A DNA stretch of 64,000 bases from Verrucomicrobiaceae bacterium. GTDB taxonomy: Bacteria > Verrucomicrobiota > Verrucomicrobiia > Verrucomicrobiales > Akkermansiaceae. The stretch's first letter is position 1, and each line of letters opens with the position of its first letter. Below, piece after piece: positions 16,210-24,576 of this stretch. The stretch is from NCBI GenBank assembly GCA_027485995.1, contig JAIXPW010000221.1:33486-97485 (forward strand), written 5' to 3'. A program made the translations under genes and the position numbers. Under the pieces are notes generated by a model that was not told the origin of the DNA, did no database searches, and worked only from the letters and a program-made list of their open reading frames with translations.

Positions 16210-16617
16210 TCAACCTCCGAAATCACCTGCCCCGGCGAGGAATGCATCCCAACTCATCCCCCACTGATCGGTGAATGGCGGTGGTTCTGGATTCTCGAAA
16301 CCAAACGGCGGCATTGCCGGAATATCGGGCATCACACCGAAGGCGGGCGATTGCCGGATGGCGGGCCTCGGCGGGCCTGCGACTGCATCCTGGATGAAAG
16401 CAACCGCGTGACCATTCCGATCCCGAAACCACCCCTCCGAATAGAAGCCCAGAACGTGGCCGTTGGTATCCCTCACGTAGCCGTCCCGGGTTCTCGCGAT
16501 CAGGGCTCTGGCAGAGTTATACACGGAGTACCAGAGGCCGAATGGCCTTTCGCTGAGCCAACCGACCGGGTTGCCATGGAGATCGTAGATTGGACGTGGA
16601 TGCACGGCCTCAGCCAA
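16210..16617 (-). CDS. Beta-flower-like hypothetical cassette protein
   Basis: A 135-residue protein built of short beta repeats in the style LHGNPVGWLSE, ALIARTRDGYVRDTNGHVLG, FYSEGWFRDRNGHAVAFI. A Pro-rich tail ends AGAGDFGG. The pattern resembles the 4-fold beta-flower family, small proteins of unknown function; the match is by eye. The apparent start is TTG at 16615-16617, directly after GTTGGCT, about 26 bp from the end of R5. A later start cannot be excluded. Its stop lies 18 bp from R4. Confidence 0.55.
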   Translation of the reverse strand: MAEAVHPRPIYDLHGNPVGWLSERPFGLWYSVYNSARALIARTRDGYVRDTNGHVLGFYSEGWFRDRNGHAVAFIQDAVAGPPRPAIRQSPAFGVMPDIPAMPPFGFENPEPPPFTDQWGMSWDAFLAGAGDFGG

Positions 16618-16642
16618 CCAGAACCCGCCGGCAATTCAACTG

Positions 16643-16759
16643 TTCTGACAGACTGCCGTGCGACGGATCAGAATCAGCGCCCAGAACCAGTCTTCGTTGC
16701 GGCGCTGCGGCCTTGCGCGAGAAATCAGAATGAGCGCGATTGTTTGTCAGGGCATTTGC
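16643..16759. repeat. R5: attC-like repeat, subfamily II
   Basis: The left end is TTCTGACAGACTG and the right end GAGCGCGATTGTTTGTCAGG with GCATTTGC. The interior carries a CAGCGCC/GGCGCTG stem around CAGAACCAGTCTTCGTTGC and matches R1 over most of its length. It lies upstream of the beta-flower-like gene. Confidence 0.6.
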
Positions 16760-16869
16760 CTTGAACCTGGCCGAGACACGCTCAGGTGCCTTCCTTCGTC
16801 TTGAATCCTGATTGGTGGACCCCCTTGAGCTGGCTGACGATCGAGGGCTGCCCGCATTCCACATCTTAA

Positions 16870-16994
16870 AAAGGACCGCGAGAGCAACGCAAGAAAGCCG
16901 GAATCGAAGCAGTTTTCGCTACAGGCTCTTTTTCATTCGTCGGTCATTCTCAAACGCCTGCAACTCGTACGAGACTATTTGTCAGAGCATTTGC
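16870..16994. repeat. R6: diverged attC-like end block
   Basis: The right end GACTATTTGTCAGAGCATTT plus GCC matches R1, R3, R4 and R5. The left boundary is unclear and the interior is unrelated by eye. The gap 16618-17026 holds R5, R6 and about 110 bp with no gene. R6 is the last repeat on the right; the next gene is on the plus strand. Confidence 0.45.
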
Positions 16995-17026
16995 CTTGTC
17001 GTTACCGTCCGCCCTTCCCTTCGTTG

Positions 17027-17860
17027 ATGGAGCCGATTGACGTGGTCATGCAGGTCGAAGAAGATGCCCGTGCTGCGCGTCGCAAAGGTCACCTCCTCGA
17101 ATCTGCCCTCATGATCACCACCACCTATGTTGCTGAGATAGCATTGAAGCGGGATCAGGTGGAGTCCTTCGAGCGCTATCCCTTTTCACTCCCGGCCGTG
17201 AGATCACTGGAAACGATGGAGTTTCATCCGGCGGTCACCTTTCTGGTCGGTGAAAACGGGTCTGGAAAGTCCACCTTGTTGGAAGCCATCGCAGTGGCCT
17301 GTGGATTCAACGCGGAGGGCGGCTCAAAGAATTTCAACTTCAGCACCCGCGCCTCCCACTCGGAGCTTCATCGCTTTCTCCGGGTCTCGCGCGGACACCC
17401 CAGACCCCGCGGCGGCTACTTCTTCCGGGCGGAGAGTTTTTTCAACGTCGCCACAGAAATTGAGAGGCTCGACGCCGAACCCGCTCCTGCTCCGCCGATC
17501 GGGCCTGCCTATGGCGATCGGCCGCTGCACGAGCAATCCCACGGCGAATCCTTTCTGGCCCTGGTGATGAACCGTTTCCACGGCCACGGACTCTACCTTC
17601 TGGACGAACCCGAAGCGGCCCTGTCGCCGAAGCGGCAACTGGCGGTGTTGACCCGGATGCATGATCTGGTGAAGGAGAAATCGCAGTTCATCATTGCAAC
17701 CCACTCGCCGATCCTGATGGCCTACCCGGAGGCGTTCATCTATCAGTTCACCCCCGATGGTGTTGAACGCGTCGCTTACGAAGAAACCGAGCACTACCGG
17801 ATCACGCGGAGTTTCCTCAGCAATCCCGACCGGATGTTGGAGATCCTATTTGAGGAATGA
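17027..17860 (+). CDS. AAA-family ATPase with ABC-like nucleotide-binding fold
   Basis: A 277-residue soluble ATPase. The Walker A motif GENGSGKST follows a strand typical of SMC/RecF/OLD-like ATPases (FHPAVTFLV). Walker B is LYLLDEPEAALSP, with an ABC-type switch His later in FIIATHSPILM. There is no membrane domain and no long coiled coil. Proteins like this are common stand-alone AAA_21 members of unknown role, some linked to defence. The ATG at 17027 is used; ATG 17111 (ITTTYVAEIALKRD) is an equally good candidate. It borders the repeat-rich cassette region but runs in the opposite direction. Confidence 0.75.
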   Translation: MEPIDVVMQVEEDARAARRKGHLLESALMITTTYVAEIALKRDQVESFERYPFSLPAVRSLETMEFHPAVTFLVGENGSGKSTLLEAIAVACGFNAEGGSKNFNFSTRASHSELHRFLRVSRGHPRPRGGYFFRAESFFNVATEIERLDAEPAPAPPIGPAYGDRPLHEQSHGESFLALVMNRFHGHGLYLLDEPEAALSPKRQLAVLTRMHDLVKEKSQFIIATHSPILMAYPEAFIYQFTPDGVERVAYEETEHYRITRSFLSNPDRMLEILFEE

Positions 17861-17989
17861 CGAACCCTAAGTCCCACGCTTCGGTGGATTCCTTCGGGTT
17901 TCTTGGGCTTTTGGGCGGATCCGGTTCGGAAAATCCGGTCTCCTGGTGGTTGTGCTCGTCAGGCCGCACGGCGATTTCGTATTCTTTGA

Positions 17990-18712
17990 ATGATGAAACC
18001 CACCCGCTTCCTGTTTCTTGCCACGGCCCTCCTTCCCACCCTCTGCCTCGCGGCACCAGATGAGGCGAAGCCCAACACGCTGACCGACAAGGAAAAGTCC
18101 GAGGGCTGGAAGCTGCTGTTCGATGGCAAGAGCCTCGATGGCTGGCACAATTTCAAGAAGGCCGACGTGCGTCCGGGCTGGGTCATCAAGGATGGCAGCC
18201 TCGTCTGCGCCGACCCGCACAATGCCGGAGACATCGTGACCAAGGATCAGTTCGCAGCCTTCGAGTTGCAACTCGACTACAACATCTCCGAAGGCGGCAA
18301 CAGCGGCATCATCTTCCACGTCACCGATGAGGGCGGCGCGGTTTGGGCGACCGGTCCGGAGTTTCAACTGGAGGACAACGCCAAGGCCGCCGACCCGCAG
18401 CGCTGCGGCTGGCTCTATGCGCTCTATCAGCCACCCGTCGATCCCAAGACCGACAAGCCGCTCGATGCCACCAAGCCCGCCGGCGAGTGGAACCATGTCC
18501 GCCTCATCGTCACGCCTGAGAAGTGCGTCCACGAGATCAACGGCGTGAAATACTTCGAGTACGCCATGGGCAGCGAGGATTTCAAGGCACGCGTGGCAAA
18601 GAGCAAGTTCGGCTCGATGCCGCTCTTCGCCAAGTCCGGCAAGGGCTACCTCGCCCTGCAAGGCGACCACGGCTCCATTTCCTTCCGCAACATCAAGGTT
18701 CGCCCATTATGA
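17990..18712 (+). CDS. Secreted DUF1080 (3-keto-disaccharide hydrolase-like) protein
   Basis: A 240-residue exported protein with a signal peptide (MMKPTRFLFLATALLPTLCLA). The body is one DUF1080 domain: GWKLLFDGKSLDGWH, WVIKDGSLVC, FELQLDYNISEGGNSGIIFH and a closing strand HGSISFRNIKVRPL. Members with known activity cleave 3-keto-glucosides. They are abundant in Verrucomicrobiota and Planctomycetota, where they often accompany Gfo/Idh/MocA oxidoreductases. Its stop overlaps the next start (ATGA at 18709-18712), so the following cysteine-containing protein is translationally coupled. Confidence 0.9.
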   Translation: MMKPTRFLFLATALLPTLCLAAPDEAKPNTLTDKEKSEGWKLLFDGKSLDGWHNFKKADVRPGWVIKDGSLVCADPHNAGDIVTKDQFAAFELQLDYNISEGGNSGIIFHVTDEGGAVWATGPEFQLEDNAKAADPQRCGWLYALYQPPVDPKTDKPLDATKPAGEWNHVRLIVTPEKCVHEINGVKYFEYAMGSEDFKARVAKSKFGSMPLFAKSGKGYLALQGDHGSISFRNIKVRPL

Positions 18713-19059
18713 ACAAACTCGACGACAGCCACTTCTCGTTCAAGTGCCCGATGTCCTTCGAAGGCATGACGCCCTCGGAAAATGGTCGCTTCTGTGACCA
18801 GTGCCGCAAGGAGGTCTTCGATCTAACAGACTGCTCGCTGGAGGAGGTCGCCGAGCTCCAAAAGAAGCATGGACCCATCTGCGGTTCCATCCGTGTGGCT
18901 CAGGCAGCGGCGGTGGTCGCGATGTCCCTGTCGGCTGCCGCCTGCCAGGATGGAAAGACAACGGATCATATTCCTAGGCTGAACGATTCCAAGGGTGGCA
19001 TCAGCGGTGGGATGATCTATTTCCCGCTGGTTTCGCTCTTCGGCGAGGGGAAGGAGTGA
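18709..19059 (+). CDS. Small Cys-motif protein coupled to DUF1080
   Basis: A 116-residue protein. The N-terminal 45 residues carry CPMSFEGMTPSENGRFCDQC with a following RKEVFDLTDCSLEEV, a probable zinc- or metal-binding knuckle. A hydrophobic helix near residues 65-80 (AQAAAVVAMSLSAAAC) follows, then a short polar tail. Similar short proteins with the pattern C-x-GRxCxxCxKxVxDxT occur in Bacteroidota and Verrucomicrobiota. Their function is unknown. The ATGA overlap with the DUF1080 gene implies coordinated production. Confidence 0.7.
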   Translation: MNKLDDSHFSFKCPMSFEGMTPSENGRFCDQCRKEVFDLTDCSLEEVAELQKKHGPICGSIRVAQAAAVVAMSLSAAACQDGKTTDHIPRLNDSKGGISGGMIYFPLVSLFGEGKE

Positions 19060-19472
19060 CATTGGACTTGCGGCTCTTGGTTGGCTCTCGCTTCGTGGAT
19101 TCGGCCAAGCGGCAATCTCCATAGTATCTGATCTCGGCGGTCCGGCTCTCGACTCCGGCAAGGATCGGAGAGATTAGCCCCGGGTCGACTTGTTCTCCGA
19201 AGCCTCGGCGAAAAAGGAGGCTGTATTCCGGCCGACCACCCGAGGAATCATTCAAACAGATTCGACCCCGGCCGTGGGTCGCAGCAGCGTGCGAAGGCCA
19301 TTGATTGCCGACGCTTCTGGCACGCCTTTCAGGGTGCAAATCAAAAGATAAACCAACCCGGGGTGGTCGCTAGCGCTCGACCCCGGGCTATTGGCTGAAA
19401 TCCCTTCAGGATATGGATGCGCGGCAGTCACCTTCTCCAACCCTTGAGTGCCTTGTGGGCAAGGTGGAGGGC
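19060..19472. other. 413-bp intergenic region with a GC-rich hairpin
   Basis: No gene is supported on either strand. CCCGGGGT (19357-19364) and ACCCCGGG (19380-19387) form a perfect 8-bp stem with a 15-nt loop. It lies inside a segment with CCTTTCAGGGTG on one side and CCCTTCAGGAT on the other, and looks like a degenerate dispersed repeat between two convergent genes. Confidence 0.45.
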
Positions 19473-21272
19473 TTAATCCCCGCTCTTCAGCACCTTGATG
19501 AAGGCGTCCTGCGGGATGTTGACCTTGCCGATGGCCTTCATCTTTTTCTTACCTTCCTTCTGCTTCTCGAGGAGTTTGCGCTTACGGGAGATATCGCCGC
19601 CGTAGCACTTGGCGGTGACGTCCTTGCGAAGGGCGGAGATGCTTTCGCGGGCGATGATTTTCCCGCCGATGCAGGCCTGGATGGCGACGACGAAGAGCTG
19701 GTTCGGAATGACGTCCTTGAGGCGTCCGGCGAGGGCGCGACCGTAGCCTTCCGCCTTGTCGCGGTGGACGATGGTGGCGAAGGCCTCGATGGGTTCGCCG
19801 GCGATCATCATCTCCATCTTGACCATGTTCGCGGCGCGGTAGCCGGCGTGCTCGTAGTCCATCGAGCCGTAGCCACGGGTGCAGGACTTCAGGCGGTCGT
19901 TGAAATCGACAAGGATCTCCGCCAGCGGCATGAGGCAGGTCAGCATGACGCGGGATTCGTCGATGGTCTCGGTGTTGACCACGTCGCCGCGCTTTTCCAT
20001 GACGAGGGACATGATGTCGCCGATGTATTCGCCGGGCACCATGACGAAGACCTTCACCAGCGGCTCGCGAACTTCCTGGATGATCTGGGAGTCGGGGAAG
20101 AACGAGGGATTGTCGACGATGAGTTCCTCGCCGTTGGTCTTGGTGACCTCGTAGATCACGGACGGGTAGGTGGAAATGACGTCCATGTTGAACTCACGGC
20201 GGAGTCTTTCCTGGATGATCTCCATGTGGAGCAGGCCGAGGAAGCCGCAGCGGAAGCCGAAGCCGAGGGCGGTCGAGCTTTCCGACATGTAGGTGAAGGC
20301 GGCGTCGTTGATCTGAAGCTTGCCCATCGCGGTCTTCAGGGCCTCGTAGTCGGAGGTGTCGATCGGATAGATTCCGGAGAAAACCATCGGCTGGATCTCC
20401 TTGTAGCCGGGAAGGGCTTCCGGACAGGGGTGGGTGGAGTCGGTGAGGGTGTCGCCGATCTTCGCCTCGTCGGCCGACTTCATGTTGGCGATGACGTAGC
20501 CCACGTCGCCGGCGACGAGTTTCTCGCGGGCGTTCATTTTCGGGGTGAAGACGCCGACTTCCTTGATCTCGTAGGTCTTGTTGGTGGCGAAAAGCTTCAC
20601 CCGCTGGCCCTTTTTCACGGTGCCGGAGAAGATCCGGACGTAGGAAACGACGCCGCGGTAGGTGTCGTAGATCGAGTCGAACACGGTGGCGCGGAGGAGC
20701 TTGTCGGGGTTTTCGACGGGAGCGGGAACGCGGGCGACGATGGCTTCCAGGATGTCCTCGATGCCGATGCCGGCCTTGGCGGAGGCGGGGATGGCGTCCT
20801 CGGCGGGAATGGCGAGGATTTCCTCAAGCTGCTTCTTGCAGCGCGGCACGTCGGCGGCCGGGAGGTCGATCTTGTTGAGGACCGGGATGATGACGAGGTT
20901 CTGCTGGAGCGCGAGGTGGAGGTTCGCCACGGTCTGGGCCTCCACGCCTTGGGCGGCGTCGATCATCAGGATGGCGCCCTCGCAAGCAGCCAGCGAGCGG
21001 GCGACCTCGTAGGAGAAATCGACGTGGCCTGGGGTGTCGAGGAGGTTGAGCTTGTAGGTGATGCCGTCCTTGGCCTTGTACTCCATCGCCACCGGGTGGG
21101 ATTTGATGGTGATGCCCTTTTCACGCTCCAGATCCATGGCATCGAGCAGCTGGGCGCTGCTTTCGCGCTGGGTGATGGTGCTGGTCATTTCCATCAGTCG
21201 ATCGGACAGCGTGGTCTTGCCGTGATCGATATGGGCGATGATCGAAAAATTGCGTGTCAGCGAGGTGGACAT
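19473..21272 (-). CDS. lepA: Elongation factor 4 (back-translocating GTPase)
   Basis: A 599-residue LepA, the standard length when started at the ATG at 21270-21272 (STSLTRNFSIIAHIDHGKTT). The G motifs are AHIDHGKTT, DTPGHVDF and NKIDLP. Domains II-IV follow, and the C-terminal domain ends DAFIKVLKSGD. It acts on stalled ribosomes and is membrane-associated or cytosolic depending on stress. The longer frame upstream overlaps the divergent gene's promoter region and is not used. The next gene to the right starts 118 bp away on the other strand. Confidence 0.97.
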   Translation of the reverse strand: MSTSLTRNFSIIAHIDHGKTTLSDRLMEMTSTITQRESSAQLLDAMDLEREKGITIKSHPVAMEYKAKDGITYKLNLLDTPGHVDFSYEVARSLAACEGAILMIDAAQGVEAQTVANLHLALQQNLVIIPVLNKIDLPAADVPRCKKQLEEILAIPAEDAIPASAKAGIGIEDILEAIVARVPAPVENPDKLLRATVFDSIYDTYRGVVSYVRIFSGTVKKGQRVKLFATNKTYEIKEVGVFTPKMNAREKLVAGDVGYVIANMKSADEAKIGDTLTDSTHPCPEALPGYKEIQPMVFSGIYPIDTSDYEALKTAMGKLQINDAAFTYMSESSTALGFGFRCGFLGLLHMEIIQERLRREFNMDVISTYPSVIYEVTKTNGEELIVDNPSFFPDSQIIQEVREPLVKVFVMVPGEYIGDIMSLVMEKRGDVVNTETIDESRVMLTCLMPLAEILVDFNDRLKSCTRGYGSMDYEHAGYRAANMVKMEMMIAGEPIEAFATIVHRDKAEGYGRALAGRLKDVIPNQLFVVAIQACIGGKIIARESISALRKDVTAKCYGGDISRKRKLLEKQKEGKKKMKAIGKVNIPQDAFIKVLKSGD

Positions 21273-21389
21273 TGTGAAAACGGGCCGGAGCGGGCGGAAG
21301 AGAACCACGAACTGCAAGAAAGACACGCAAAAACCGTCATCGGGGCGATTGAGGGGTTGGCGGACGGCGGGAAATTCTGCTAACAGCCT

Positions 21390-22802
21390 GTGACTTTGAC
21401 GCAGCGCTTTCAAATCGAGGACATTCTCGCGCAGGACCACCACGGGGTGGTTTTCGCAGCGGTGGATTCAGAAACGGGTCGCCACGTGGCGCTGCGGCGG
21501 TTTTTCCCGTTCGGTTCGGACGGTGGTGGCCTGCAACCTGAGGAGCGCGCGGCCTACGACATTGGGGTGAAGCGTCTCGCCGAAGTCGTCCACCCGGCTC
21601 TTCGGGCGGTGGTGACTGGTGGCTGCGATCCGGTCGACGGCATGCCATTCCTTGTCACCGAATGGGTCGAGGGCTCCTCGCTTTCCAAGCTTTTGCAGCA
21701 GGGATTCCTGACGGTGGAGTCCGCGATCGTGCTGATGGATCAGGCGCTGGAGGTCTCCGAGCTGCTTTCCCAGGTGCTCGCGGATGACGAAGTCTGGGTG
21801 GAAACGGCCCCTTCCGCGATCGTCGTCGGGGGTGGGGAGTCGGATCGCGGGATCACGTTCTGGATCTCTCCGTTCCGCTGGCTCAGCACCGAGGAGACAC
21901 GCCCCGGCCTGATGCCGCTTGTCGAGCTGCTCGACGAGGTGATGGGCTGGAAGGCAGGCACCGTGAGCGACGACGCTGGCGGCGGTCTCGGCTCGTGGCG
22001 GAACTGGCTCGCGGCCAATGCCCAGAAGGCGACCTTGGCAGCCGCCCGTGCAGCCCTGGCCACTGCCACCAAAGGCGGGCAGGTCGCATCGTCCGCTCCC
22101 GCCATGGCGAGGAAAGTTCCTCCCGCAAAGTCGGCTGCGGTGCATCGTCCGATCATCGTCGCCAAGCCTCAAAGCTCCTGGGTCGGGAAAGCGGTGATCG
22201 CCGTGCTGGTGCTGACCGCGCTGGGACTTGGTGGAGTGCTGTATTACCGAAATCTGAAAGAGAAATCCCCGGAGGCCAGCTCGGCTGCACTGGAGGAAAA
22301 GCCGGCGAATCAGCCCAAGGCGTCAAAGAGCGCGCTTGATCAGGTCGACCTCTCCAAGAAAAAGGAAAAGGACGAGCGCGAGACCAATACCCGGCAGGCG
22401 ATGGGCGATCCGACACCCGGCACGGTGAAACCAGCCGTTGCCACGCCACCGGCGGTAGCGGAAAAGACCCCTCGAAAGGAAGCGGCGAAGGTTTTCGGTC
22501 CTGAGGATGGAGATGAACTGATCAAGCTCGCCGGCACGACGGTCACCCTGGAAGGAACGGTCCAGGAAGTGCGTCTTTCCGAATCGAAGAAGACCCTGTT
22601 TCTGAACCTCAAGTTGCCATACGACAAGAAGTGGGCCCGGGGGGAGTTTGCCACGTCTCCCGAGAACGCCGAGAAAGACCGGAAGTGGATGGATCCGTGG
22701 CTGGGGAAGAAAGTCCGCATCAACGGAGAGGCGACCTACCGCTTGGGCAACCCGACAGTCGTTTACACCAAGCAGGGAGACGTCGAAGTGCTTTCCAAGT
22801 GA
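21390..22802 (+). CDS. Pseudokinase-like membrane protein with C-terminal OB-like domain
   Basis: A 470-residue protein, start GTG 21390. The first 200 residues follow the Ser/Thr kinase N-lobe pattern (FQIEDILAQDHHGVVFAAVD, GRHVALRRFFPF, PFLVTEWVEGSSLSKLLQQG). The VAxK lysine is replaced by Arg, and no HRD or DFG motif is present, so kinase activity is unlikely. A membrane helix lies near residues 267-285 (AVIAVLVLTALGLGGVLYY). A charged linker leads to an extracytoplasmic domain of about 95 residues (TTVTLEGTVQEVRLSESKKT) resembling small OB-fold domains. Divergent from lepA. Confidence 0.65.
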   Translation: MTLTQRFQIEDILAQDHHGVVFAAVDSETGRHVALRRFFPFGSDGGGLQPEERAAYDIGVKRLAEVVHPALRAVVTGGCDPVDGMPFLVTEWVEGSSLSKLLQQGFLTVESAIVLMDQALEVSELLSQVLADDEVWVETAPSAIVVGGGESDRGITFWISPFRWLSTEETRPGLMPLVELLDEVMGWKAGTVSDDAGGGLGSWRNWLAANAQKATLAAARAALATATKGGQVASSAPAMARKVPPAKSAAVHRPIIVAKPQSSWVGKAVIAVLVLTALGLGGVLYYRNLKEKSPEASSAALEEKPANQPKASKSALDQVDLSKKKEKDERETNTRQAMGDPTPGTVKPAVATPPAVAEKTPRKEAAKVFGPEDGDELIKLAGTTVTLEGTVQEVRLSESKKTLFLNLKLPYDKKWARGEFATSPENAEKDRKWMDPWLGKKVRINGEATYRLGNPTVVYTKQGDVEVLSK

Positions 22803-23651
22803 TCAGGTCTTGAAATCCCGCGTCTGGAACGCCAGCCAGCCGATGATGAACAGGGTGGCATTCAAGCCGCCGAGGATGATGTAGGACTCGGCAATCTTCG
22901 GCCAGTCGATGTGCTTTTCCAACAGGAACAACCACGAGCTCATCCGGTAGGTGACGAAGTATTCCTCGTAGGGTTTGAAGAACGGGAAGTTCTGCAGGAT
23001 CATGTCGACGAAGAGGATCGCCAGCGTGACGATCGTGGCCGCCGCCGGTTTGATCCTCAGGCATGAAAACATGAAGGCGATCGAGGACAGCGTGATCATG
23101 CTGATGCCGATTCCCACGGCCCCCATGCCCAGGCGTGTGATGCCATCCGCCCAGTTCGGAAAGGCGGAGAAGATCTTCATCTTTGGTTCGAAGACAAAGA
23201 GGCCGCCCGGGAAACCGACTGCCGCGCCAGCCATGAGGTAGCCGGTGATGCCGACAAACATCACGAAAGTGAAGGTGTAGAGGGCGACGGCTGAGTATTT
23301 CACCAGCAGCAACCGCAGCCGGGTGATGGGGCGGGCGAAGACGAGGCGCAGGTTTCCATCCTCGTTTTCCTTCGCCACAATGTCACCGCCGACGAGGGCG
23401 AAGAAGATCGAGCCGAGGGTGAACATGCTCAGCAGGATCATCATGAAGCTGATCGAGAGCGAGCTGTAGAAGGTGTCGAAATCCAGGCCGTTCTGCTCCA
23501 GCATCGTGCGTGAGGCGCGCTGGGCTCCATCGAGCTTGTAAACAAACAGGATGAGCGCTTCCAACGCCAGGAACGCCACATACCCCATGTAGGTCCTTGG
23601 ACGGGCGAAGAGCTTGCGGAGTTCGCCGCGGAGTTGTTCGTAGAAAATCAT
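22803..23651 (-). CDS. ABC-2 type transporter permease
   Basis: A 282-residue integral membrane protein with about six hydrophobic segments. It has the ABC-2 start (FYEQLRGELRKLFARPRTYM) followed by LALEALILFVYKLDG and MMILLSMFTLGSIFFALVGG, and a last helix near LGGLNATLFIIGWLAF. Its start codon overlaps the stop of the ATPase gene (shared bases 23648-23651), so both are made together and form an exporter. The substrate is unknown. Confidence 0.85.
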   Translation of the reverse strand: MIFYEQLRGELRKLFARPRTYMGYVAFLALEALILFVYKLDGAQRASRTMLEQNGLDFDTFYSSLSISFMMILLSMFTLGSIFFALVGGDIVAKENEDGNLRLVFARPITRLRLLLVKYSAVALYTFTFVMFVGITGYLMAGAAVGFPGGLFVFEPKMKIFSAFPNWADGITRLGMGAVGIGISMITLSSIAFMFSCLRIKPAAATIVTLAILFVDMILQNFPFFKPYEEYFVTYRMSSWLFLLEKHIDWPKIAESYIILGGLNATLFIIGWLAFQTRDFKT

Positions 23652-24574
23652 CGGTCGAGGGCGTGGGGATCGGGGGTCCCGTTGCGGCGGAGTTCCAGGT
23701 AGAAGTCTTCCAGCGATTTCCTCACCGGCGTGAGGGCGCGTACAGCAATGCCCGAGGCGACCAGTGCGGCGACGAGCACGGCGGGATCAGCATCCGGTGG
23801 CAGGGAGACTTTTCCGCGCTCCAGGACCTCGCCACCGTGCGCGGCGACGACGGACAAGGCGCGGTCCCAGGGATCGAGCTCGACATTGAACACCGGCACG
23901 TCGCTGGAAAGTTCGCGGACGCTGCCCTCGTGGATCCGCCGGCCCTCGCGGAGGATGGCGACGCGGTCACACATGATCTCGACCTCACCCAGCAGATGCG
24001 AATTGAACAGGACGGTCATGCCGCGCTCCCGGCGCAGGCTGAGGATGAATTCACGGAACCAGTGGATGCCTTCCGGATCGAGTCCATCGGTCGGCTCGTC
24101 GAGCAGCAGCACCTCGGGCTCGGGCAGCAGGGCCTGGGCGAGGGCAAGCCGCTGGCGCATGCCGTGGCTGTAGGTGCGGACCTTCGAGCCGATGCGCTTC
24201 GTGAGTCCCACACGCTCCACCACCTCGCGGGCGGCGGCGGCATCGAAACCCTCCGAGTAGCTGGTCAGGATGCGGAGGTTTTCCCAGCCGCTGAGGTATT
24301 CGTAAAAGGCCGGGGACTCGAAGATCGCGCCGACCTTCCGCAGCGCCTTGGCGCGTTCACGACCGACGTCGAAGCCGCCGATTTTCACGCCGCCCTTCTG
24401 GGGCTCGACCATGCCGAGAATGATGCCGAGCGTGGTGCTTTTCCCGGCTCCATTGTGGCCGAGGAGACCATAGATCTCACCCTTCTTCACGCTGAAGGAA
24501 ACATCCTCGAGCGCTGGCTTTCCTGCGAATTGTTTCCACAGCCCGGAGACTTCTAACATCGGCGGAGCATCCAT
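23648..24574 (-). CDS. ABC transporter ATP-binding protein
   Basis: A 308-residue ATPase. Walker A is GHNGAGKST, the signature is YSHGMRQR and Walker B is VLLLDEPTDGLDP. A C-terminal extension (LEDFYLELRRNGTPD) of the type seen in ABC-2 exporters is present. The ATG at 24572-24574 is preferred to the TTG two codons upstream. It starts 2 bp after the pseudopilin gene's stop and overlaps the permease gene, so at least three genes are probably co-transcribed. Confidence 0.92.
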   Translation of the reverse strand: MDAPPMLEVSGLWKQFAGKPALEDVSFSVKKGEIYGLLGHNGAGKSTTLGIILGMVEPQKGGVKIGGFDVGRERAKALRKVGAIFESPAFYEYLSGWENLRILTSYSEGFDAAAAREVVERVGLTKRIGSKVRTYSHGMRQRLALAQALLPEPEVLLLDEPTDGLDPEGIHWFREFILSLRRERGMTVLFNSHLLGEVEIMCDRVAILREGRRIHEGSVRELSSDVPVFNVELDPWDRALSVVAAHGGEVLERGKVSLPPDADPAVLVAALVASGIAVRALTPVRKSLEDFYLELRRNGTPDPHALDR

Positions 24575-24576
24575 GA

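Noticed and set aside
15939..16247. A minus-strand frame across R4 reads like part of an AraC helix-turn-helix (LLEIAMVCGFTHLARLN).
   Set aside because: The same peptide pattern appears when R2 and R3 are translated, but with stops and frame breaks, and the frame spans the repeat and the start of the next gene. It is repeat DNA that happens to be readable.
11868..16994. The regular repeats could be a CRISPR array.
   Set aside because: Units are 120-270 bp, spaced by whole genes and only partly conserved. There are no short direct repeats with uniform spacers and no cas genes.
19413..21383. A 656-codon open frame on the plus strand.
   Set aside because: It lies wholly antisense to lepA and reflects GC-rich third positions; its Asp/Gly/His-rich translation has no recognisable domain.
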